NCBI GenBank assembly: GCA_017432545.1
Contig: JAFRJA010000013.1
Coordinates: forward strand, 1-35,955
DNA: 35,955 nucleotides
Reading direction: 5' to 3'
Origin: Erysipelotrichaceae bacterium
Lineage (GTDB): Bacteria; Bacillota_I; Bacilli_A; Erysipelotrichales; Erysipelotrichaceae
Shown in pieces: positions 31,567-35,955 of the stretch. Position numbers and translations under genes: made by a program. Every line of letters starts with the position of its first letter. Position 1 is the stretch's first letter. The notes under the pieces are model-generated. The model was not told the origin of the DNA and did not search any database. It saw only the letters and a program-made list of their open reading frames with translations.

Positions 31567-31674
31567 CGCCAGAATAAGCGATAGATAACGGCGCTAAGTG
31601 TCTAAAAAAATGACTTAGCGCCAGAATTAACGATTGATTACGGCGCTAATGTGAAATATAATATAGTTAGCGCC
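31563..31674 (+). repeat. Iterated TTAGCGCC repeats, 52-bp period
   Basis: Two complete units, TTAGCGCC-N19-GGCGCTAA (31563-31597 and 31615-31649), and a third half unit TTAGCGCC (31667-31674) start exactly 52 bp apart. Each full unit is an inverted repeat whose inner 19 bp are also similar (AGAATnAnCGATnGATnAC). The promoter of the next gene is embedded: -35 in the second unit's spacer, +1 near the third half-site. Confidence 0.88.
31634..31662 (+). promoter_or_regulatory. Predicted promoter of the second ATPase gene
   Basis: TTGATT (31634-31639), 17 bp, TATAAT (31657-31662). The right arm of repeat unit 2 lies between -35 and -10. The third half-repeat covers the predicted +1 (about 31668). 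Confidence 0.75.
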
Positions 31675-31701
31675 GTAATTATGTGTTTTGGAGGAGCAAA
31701 A

Positions 31702-33120
31702 ATGTTGATAGGTCGGGAGAAAGAGCAAAAAGTATTGGAAGAAGCATACCTTGCAGAAGAATCCAAATTTGTTGTTGTTTATGGCAGACGCAGAGTAGGA
31801 AAAACTTATTTGATCCGTGAAAGCCTAGAGAAAAGATTTGTATTTCAGCATGCAGGATATTATGGAGGGAAACTTTCGGATGAGCTATTTGAATTCTGTG
31901 CTTCCCTTAGGGAATATGGTTTGCATGACTTTTCAAGGCCAAAAAACTGGTTGGAGGCATTTGAACTGTTAAAAGAGCTGATCCGCAATTCATCAAAAAA
32001 AAGGAAAGTTATTTTTCTGGATGAGTTATCATGGATGGACACCAAAGGGAGTGATTTTATCATGGCTCTTGAAGGTTTCTGGAACAACTGGGCTTCTGCC
32101 AGAAAAGACGTTTTTCTGATCGTTTGCGGTTCCGCAACTTCCTGGATGCTGAACAAAATCATTCATAATAAAGGCGGGTTGTACAACCGATTGTCTTACC
32201 GGATACACCTTCAGCCATTTACACTCAAAGAATGTGAAAGATATCTTATCTCCAGAAACATTATTTTAAATCGCCATCAGATCCTGGAGTGCTACATGAT
32301 AATGGGTGGCATTCCATACTATTGGAGCTTTCTTGAAAAAGGACTGAGTTTGTCTCAAAATATCGACCGTATCTTTTTTGCCAAAGATGCGCCATTAGAG
32401 CAGGAATTCGACTATTTGCATGCCGCATTATTTGCAAAACCTGATCTTTATATCAAAATCGTGTCCACTTTAGGAAGAAAGAAAGCAGGCATGACCAGAG
32501 AAGAACTTTTAAAAGAAACGAATTGTGCGGATTCAGGCAATTTTTCTAAACGCCTGGAGGAACTGGAAAGCTGTAGTATCATTCGAAAATATAGTCAATT
32601 TGGAACAAAAGAAAGAAATGCAATATATCAGCTGATCGACAATTTTTCTCTTTTCTATTACAAGTTCCTGAAAGAAAAGCCAACTGATGAACACTTCTGG
32701 AGTAATCAGGTAAATACACCGGTCGTAAATACATGGTGTGGTTTGGCTTTTGAACGTGTCTGTTTGGAACACGTTTCTCAAATAAAACAGGCTTTAGGGA
32801 TTTCCGGGGTATTAAGTGAGACTTATTCCTGGTTTTGCAAAGAGGATCAGGCAAACGGCATTCAAGGCTCACAAATCGATTTATTGATCGTGAGAAAAGA
32901 TCAGGTAATAAACTTGTGCGAGATGAAATTTTCCTCAAAAAAATATGCGGTTACAGAAAAGATCGATAATGAAATCAGTAAAAAAATATCAGATTTCAAA
33001 GCGCTCGCCAATTCTCGCTACGCTATTCATGTGACATTTATTTCGCCTTATGGAGTAACTGATAATTCATATACAGGAAATATTCAAAATATCATAACTG
33101 CTGATGACTTATTTTCCTGA
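31702..33120 (+). CDS. AAA ATPase (archaeal ATPase family), PD-(D/E)xK-like C-terminus
   Basis: A 472-aa protein of the archaeal-type ATPase family. MLIGREKEQKVLEEAYLAEE opens the domain. Walker A is FVVVYGRRRVGKTYLIR (about 24-38), Walker B is RKVIFLDELSWMD, the sensor is FLIVCGSATSWMLNKII, and the family block YMIMGGIPYYWSFLEKGLS is present. A winged-helix part follows (TREELLKETNCADSGNFSKR). The C-terminus has GSQIDLLIVRKDQVINLCEMKFS, a D-x-n-E-x-K nuclease-like motif (DUF234-like). The open frame starts at 31651, but ATG 31702 with GGAGGAG is the real start. It shares the general architecture of the ATPase at 29377 but not its sequence. The role is unknown. Confidence 0.9.
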   Translation: MLIGREKEQKVLEEAYLAEESKFVVVYGRRRVGKTYLIRESLEKRFVFQHAGYYGGKLSDELFEFCASLREYGLHDFSRPKNWLEAFELLKELIRNSSKKRKVIFLDELSWMDTKGSDFIMALEGFWNNWASARKDVFLIVCGSATSWMLNKIIHNKGGLYNRLSYRIHLQPFTLKECERYLISRNIILNRHQILECYMIMGGIPYYWSFLEKGLSLSQNIDRIFFAKDAPLEQEFDYLHAALFAKPDLYIKIVSTLGRKKAGMTREELLKETNCADSGNFSKRLEELESCSIIRKYSQFGTKERNAIYQLIDNFSLFYYKFLKEKPTDEHFWSNQVNTPVVNTWCGLAFERVCLEHVSQIKQALGISGVLSETYSWFCKEDQANGIQGSQIDLLIVRKDQVINLCEMKFSSKKYAVTEKIDNEISKKISDFKALANSRYAIHVTFISPYGVTDNSYTGNIQNIITADDLFS

Positions 33121-33239
33121 GTATCAATAACATATTCCAAGAAATGCTAAACGTGCAGTAATTTTCAAATAGATTTTTCAATATGCTGATCGTCTTTCAT
33201 AGAATGATAAAGATAAACCGATAGAATTATAATGATATT

Positions 33240-34022
33240 GTGGAACATGAACATTTTGATCAGCTATTCATAAGATCCATTGCTCTTGATGACAGGCCGT
33301 TTAATAGAGATGAATACCTTAAAGAAATACCTGCCATAAAACAATTGGAAAAACAGGAACTTGTTTTTGATAAGAGAGTATCTTTTCTGATTGGGGAAAA
33401 TGGTACGGGGAAATCGACACTATTAGAAGCGATAGCTGTCGCCAGTCATTTCAATCCGGAAGGTGGTACGAAGAACTTTTATTTCTCCACCAGCAATTCC
33501 CATTCCGAGCTGCATGAACACCTTCTTTTAAGCAAGAGTGCTCATGAAAGGGATGGCTTCTTTTTAAGAGCGGAAAGCTTTTATAACGTAGCTTCCTATA
33601 TCGATGATCTGGATAAAGCGGGAGGTTTTGGTCCTCCCATCATTGACAGCTATGGCGGTGTTTCTCTTCATCTGCAGTCGCATGGGGAGAGTTTTCTGGC
33701 TCTGGTGAAAAACAGATTTGGTGGCAATGGCTTATATCTTTTGGATGAACCTGAGGCGGCTTTGTCACCAAGCAGGTTGATGTCGCTGCTGATAATGATC
33801 AACGATATCGCCAATGCCAATTCACAGTTTATTATTGCGACCCATTCACCGATACTGATGTCTTATCCTGATGCGGATATCTTTGAGCTTGATGATATTG
33901 GTATCAGAAAAGTCGAATACAAGGATACCGATCACTATAAGATAACCAAGGATTTCATTGAAAGACCGGATTATATGTATAGGCTGCTGTTTGAAAGCGA
34001 TAAAGAAAACGATGATAGGTAA
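33240..34022 (+). CDS. AAA family ATPase (ABC/SMC-type, AAA_21/AAA_23)
   Basis: A 260-aa ATPase. Walker A is FLIGENGTGKSTLLEAIAVA (about 48-67). The ABC signature-like SLHLQSHGESFLALVKNRF has the Q-S-H-G-E-S-F core, Walker B is GLYLLDEPEAALSPSRLM, and the switch His is FIIATHSPILMSYPDADIF. These make it a compact single-domain ATPase like those in OLD/AAA_21 groups, without an attached nuclease. It starts at GTG 33240, directly after TATAAT (33228-33233), so +1 would coincide with the start. No ribosome site is seen. It may be a defence or conserved housekeeping ATPase. Confidence 0.88.
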   Translation: MEHEHFDQLFIRSIALDDRPFNRDEYLKEIPAIKQLEKQELVFDKRVSFLIGENGTGKSTLLEAIAVASHFNPEGGTKNFYFSTSNSHSELHEHLLLSKSAHERDGFFLRAESFYNVASYIDDLDKAGGFGPPIIDSYGGVSLHLQSHGESFLALVKNRFGGNGLYLLDEPEAALSPSRLMSLLIMINDIANANSQFIIATHSPILMSYPDADIFELDDIGIRKVEYKDTDHYKITKDFIERPDYMYRLLFESDKENDDR

Positions 34023-34070
34023 ACCCGGAGTTTGCTTAAAAATGCGATAGTTGAGGTGCAGAAATAGGTT

Positions 34071-34129
34071 ATCTTCATAAATTTGACAAAACTATATTCA
34101 AAAATCTTCATAAAATTGACAAAGTCATA
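34071..34129 (+). repeat. Direct repeats, ATCTTCATAAA-(N)-TTGACAAA, 33-bp period
   Basis: ATCTTCATAAATTTGACAAA (34071) and ATCTTCATAAAATTGACAAA (34104) start 33 bp apart. Each carries TTGACA, a perfect -35 hexamer (34083-34088 and 34116-34121). No convincing -10 follows at 16-18 bp. They lie upstream of the AbiEi-like gene, the same layout as at 29250 and 31563. Confidence 0.75.
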
Positions 34130-34253
34130 GTGCAATCATCACGAATGATGATGTTTGTGTTTAATAGAGTTATTATAATTCCCTTTACAGAAACATGAAA
34201 TAATAGCTGAAATCTCTATGAAATCCAATGGAATTGGATTTGAAGGAGCAAAT

Positions 34254-34853
34254 ATGATAGTTACAACATCGATGCTGAAGCAACAATACGCGAATTATTC
34301 CAATCCTTTGGATAAGATTCGTCGTGATGCGAATCAGGGGATCATCTTCAGATTGAACAGGGGCTTGTATGAAACGGATCGGAGCACGGATCCTTATCTG
34401 CTGGCTGCTCCAATACTATCACCGTCATATCTGAGTTTCGAACTTGCGCTTTCTTATTACGGTCTGATACCGGAGAGAGTCTACGGGATCACATCGGCAT
34501 CTTTGCTTCAGAGAAAAAACAGGACGATCACAAATGTTTTCGGAAGATACGAATACAGCGATATTCCTCCGGCTGCTTTTTCTGAAGGGTTATGTTATAT
34601 CGGAGAAGGAGAGTATATTGTTAAGATCGCTTCAAAAGAGAAAGCAATCTGTGATTCTTTATATAAATGGCCGGTCGTTAACAGTTTAAGGGATTTACGG
34701 GAGCTGCTATTCGATGATAAAAGAATTGATGAAGAGGAATTTGCTTCCTGCGACTTTGAGTTGATGAAACGGCTGGCTAAGCTGTATCATCGCAAAAATC
34801 TGAAACTGCTGATAAAGCTGATCGAAAAAGATTACAGTTCTAGGGAGAGTTAG
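34254..34853 (+). CDS. AbiEi-like type IV toxin-antitoxin antitoxin/regulator, without partner
   Basis: A 199-aa protein that matches AbiEi antitoxins. The N-terminal wHTH (MIVTTSMLKQQYANYSNPLD, IIFRLNRGLYETD) is followed by the typical AAPILSPSYLSFELALSYYG, VYGITSASLLQRKN and RYEYSDIPPAAFSEG, then KIASKEKAICDSLYKW. Such proteins autorepress their operon and neutralise the AbiEii nucleotidyltransferase. No AbiEii gene follows, so it is an orphan or has another partner. The open frame starts at 34218; the ATG at 34254 has GGAGCAA in place. The direct repeats at 34071 could be its own operators, since AbiEi binds repeats. Confidence 0.75.
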   Translation: MIVTTSMLKQQYANYSNPLDKIRRDANQGIIFRLNRGLYETDRSTDPYLLAAPILSPSYLSFELALSYYGLIPERVYGITSASLLQRKNRTITNVFGRYEYSDIPPAAFSEGLCYIGEGEYIVKIASKEKAICDSLYKWPVVNSLRDLRELLFDDKRIDEEEFASCDFELMKRLAKLYHRKNLKLLIKLIEKDYSSRES

Positions 34854-34940
34854 AACATTGTTACAAGATCTTTATACTACTGGTATACTTATCAAACCGG
34901 TAAAGTTCTGTTATATTAAATGAGAAAAGGAGAAAGACTT

Positions 34941-35072
34941 TTGATTAATGTTGCATACTTATTCTCAGATGTGAAAATGAGAGAACATGACGTTCAGATA
35001 AATCTTGTGTCGAATTGTGAGGGCATGATTTTTGTTGCGTCTGTTTCAGTATGCGGTGGTTTTGTGATCTAG
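34941..35072 (+). CDS. Tiny ORF with TTG start (43 aa), doubtful
   Basis: TTG at 34941, 8 bp after AAGGAG, reads MINVAYLFSDVKMREHDVQI, NLVSNCEGMIFVASVSVCGG and ends FVI. Nothing is recognised; a C-terminal hydrophobic stretch is present. Apart from this and the hairpin at 35104 I see nothing in the gap 34854-35164. Confidence 0.2.
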   Translation: MINVAYLFSDVKMREHDVQINLVSNCEGMIFVASVSVCGGFVI

Positions 35073-35103
35073 GGTTAACTCTATAACGCTTCCTATAATT
35101 GAT

Positions 35104-35143
35104 GACCGCTTGCTGAGCAGATGAAGAGTAAGCGGTTTTTGTT
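35104..35143 (+). terminator. Intrinsic terminator upstream of the XRE gene
   Basis: ACCGCTT (35105-35111) pairs with AAGCGGT (35130-35136), followed by TTTTGTTT. The loop is 18 nt. It probably ends transcription from the left. Confidence 0.6.
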
Positions 35144-35164
35144 TGATGAAAGGAAGTGATTTGT

Positions 35165-35389
35165 ATGTTCGTGAAGATCGATGTATATGGGACAGCAAAC
35201 AAGATAAATACATTAAGAAAAGAAAAGGGCCTGTCTGTTAGAGATGTACAGGAGGCTCTGGGTTTCAATACTCCGCAGGCTGTTTATAAATGGCTTAGGG
35301 GTGATTCTATTCCTTCGGTGGACAATCTGGTCGTATTGTCGGATCTGCTGGATGCGACGATCGACGAGATCATCGTGAGGGAAAAATAG
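35165..35389 (+). CDS. XRE-type HTH regulator (74 aa)
   Basis: A small cytoplasmic DNA-binding protein consisting of one XRE domain. NKINTLRKEKGLSVRDVQEA and LGFNTPQAVYKWLRGDSIPS form the HTH, followed by VDNLVVLSDLLDATIDEIIV, the usual end of the domain. ATG 35165 is set by AAGGAAG 8 bp upstream (a GTG three codons earlier is weaker). As a single domain with no partner it is probably an autoregulated repressor; the element or operon it controls is not visible. It lies just before the tRNA array. Confidence 0.85.
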   Translation: MFVKIDVYGTANKINTLRKEKGLSVRDVQEALGFNTPQAVYKWLRGDSIPSVDNLVVLSDLLDATIDEIIVREK

Positions 35390-35405
35390 GAATAAATATT
35401 CCTTG

Positions 35406-35430
35406 GCTTCGGATCATTCGTATCCGAAGC
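35406..35430. other. Perfect hairpin before the tRNA array
   Basis: GCTTCGGAT (35406-35414) and ATCCGAAGC (35422-35430) form a 9-bp stem with a 7-nt loop. No T-run follows on either side. It lies 17 bp after the XRE stop and 5 bp before the first tRNA, so it may help end the XRE transcript or act in processing the tRNA precursor. Confidence 0.5.
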
Positions 35431-35435
35431 AATAT

Positions 35436-35510
35436 ACCAGATGGAAGGTCGGTATCTGGTGCAGCTTCATAAGCTGTTTCAACAGGGTTCGACTCCCTGA
35501 TCTGGAACCA
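35436..35510 (+). tRNA. tRNA with CAU anticodon (Met or lysidine-type Ile), non-canonical D arm
   Basis: Anticodon arm GCAGC-TTCATAA-GCTGT, T arm CAGGG-TTCGACT-CCCTG and encoded CCA are clear. The acceptor pairs ACCAGAT with ATCTGGA, with an A-A mismatch at the first pair. The D arm is weak: three pairs (AGG/TCT) around a 6-nt loop TCGGTA, and the usual T8 is G. CAU could be Met, or Ile if the C is modified; the anticodon stem lacks the three G-C pairs of initiators. Confidence 0.7.
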
Positions 35511-35511
35511 T

Positions 35512-35585
35512 GGTTCTCTAGCCAAGAGGAAAGGCAAGGGTCTGCAACACCCTGATCGTGAGTTCGATTCTCACGGGAACCTCCA
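35512..35585 (+). tRNA. tRNA-Cys (GCA)
   Basis: A regular tRNA of 74 nt. Acceptor GGTTCTC/GGGAACC (one G-U pair), D arm GCC/GGC, anticodon arm AGGGT-CTGCAAC-ACCCT with GCA, T arm GTGAG-TTCGATT-CTCAC, discriminator T and encoded CCA. T at the discriminator is the normal identity element for Cys. One base separates it from each neighbouring tRNA gene. Confidence 0.9.
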
Positions 35586-35586
35586 T

Positions 35587-35660
35587 TGTCTTGTAGCTTA
35601 ATAGCAGAGCAGACGCCTTATAAGCGCCAGATCCCGGAGCATAACCGGGCAAGACGACCA
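35587..35660 (+). tRNA. tRNA-like gene with UAU anticodon (Ile), non-canonical D and T loops
   Basis: Acceptor TGTCTTG/CAAGACG (one T-G pair) with encoded ACCA. D arm GCT/AGC with loop TAATAGCAG, which lacks the GG pair. Anticodon arm GACGC-CTTATAA-GCGCC (one A-C mismatch), anticodon TAT. T stem CCCGG/CCGGG has the loop AGCATAA instead of TTCRANN. The usual D-loop/T-loop contacts are therefore absent. UAU is an uncommon bacterial Ile anticodon, since AUA is normally read by a lysidine-modified CAU tRNA. Confidence 0.65.
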
Positions 35661-35955
35661 ATTTTCTTATAAAGAATTTGACGCTACAGACGGTAAACTT
35701 TATTCTTATCAAGTTTATTTAATACTCATCGTGAATTGCAACAATATTTGAAATGCTTAGAGGTTCAAAAAAGAGTCGGATTTTCTGACATTTTTGAGCA
35801 AACCCGTTTTCTATAAACGCTATGTTCAAGAAACCAGTTGATGAACATTTTATGAAAACTCTTATCATTTCTTGAAATATGGATATCTATTTCAATTTGC
35901 TATATCGACAACACTAGATTCATATCCGGCTAATCGCTCAGAATATAAAGTTCAA
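35661..35955. other. Right-edge stretch without a recognised gene
   Basis: An AT-rich stretch with stop codons in all frames that I checked. The plus frame around 35768-35955 gives short readable pieces (ESDFLTFLSKPVFYKRYVQE, then TFYENSYHFLKYGYLF) broken by stops, perhaps a degenerate gene that goes on beyond the window. I could not identify it. Confidence 0.3.

Noticed and set aside
34116-34144. Full promoter after the second TTGACA before the AbiEi-like gene
   Set aside because: No acceptable -10 was found at 16-18 bp; only the -35-like hexamer is certain.
35518-35712. 64-aa minus-strand ORF (VLPGYAPGSGAYKASALL...)
   Set aside because: It is the reverse reading of the tRNA-Cys and UAU tRNA genes, a common false ORF.

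Overview
The window is low-GC Bacillota (Firmicutes) DNA. The likely source is a gut-associated member of the Erysipelotrichia or a close relative. The grounds are strong AGGAGG-type ribosome sites, sigma-A promoters, many PTS genes, ISL3 elements and AAGT/GAT-rich coding style. This placement comes from gene content, not from a marker gene. No ribosomal RNA, CRISPR array or replication origin is visible.

Left edge (1-3500) is a graveyard. A DUF2075 helicase-like gene has been hit by two different ISL3-family elements. One runs off the left edge. The other is complete (960-2542), with 19/25-matching terminal inverted repeats and an exact 8-bp target duplication. A downstream HNH-endonuclease-associated gene overlaps it and is frameshifted and truncated.

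From 3534 to 8600 lies a probable muropeptide/amino-sugar locus on the minus strand: a lactose/cellobiose-type PTS EIIC, an RDD-like membrane protein, a MupG-like (DUF871) phospho-glycosidase and a small unknown protein. A divergent MurR/RpiR regulator is translationally coupled to a GNAT acetyltransferase. A C-terminal fragment of a PTS EIIA-type-2 domain follows.

From 8666 to 20712 is a large divergent carbohydrate/sugar-acid locus. The minus arm is L-rhamnose isomerase, an ASRT-family small-molecule-binding protein, aldo/keto reductase, PPC (DUF296) protein, two YhcH/YiaL-family proteins and a VOC protein. The plus arm is an HpcH/HpaI aldolase, a multi-pass carboxylate-type transporter, a hydantoinase/oxoprolinase ATPase, an HExxH metalloprotein, an IclR regulator and an L-xylulokinase-like FGGY kinase. 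Two copies of one palindrome lie just downstream of the two predicted start sites, so the arms are probably co-repressed, most simply by the IclR protein. The content recalls the enterobacterial yia operon (IclR, YiaL, LyxK) with a different set of enzymes.

From 20888 to 27227, a mannose/sorbose-family PTS (IIB-IIC-IID, no IIA), a class II ketose-bisphosphate aldolase and a zinc alcohol dehydrogenase form one operon. Two small membrane-associated genes follow beyond a terminator. A divergent SorC regulator has two perfect operators, and a cre-like site sits upstream of the PTS promoter. A tannase-like lipoprotein gene stands alone at 27429-29015.

From 29040 to the right edge is an accessory, defence-like zone. 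It holds two AAA ATPases with PD-(D/E)xK-like C-termini, another AAA ATPase, a solitary AbiEi-like antitoxin, an XRE regulator, a broken and partly duplicated butyrate kinase gene, and three tightly packed tRNA genes, two of them non-canonical. The two PD-(D/E)xK ATPases and the AbiEi-like gene are each preceded by a different set of short, evenly spaced direct repeats (32, 52 and 33 bp periods). In the two ATPase cases a repeat contains the -35 element. These iteron-like promoters and the odd tRNA array are the most unusual parts of the window.
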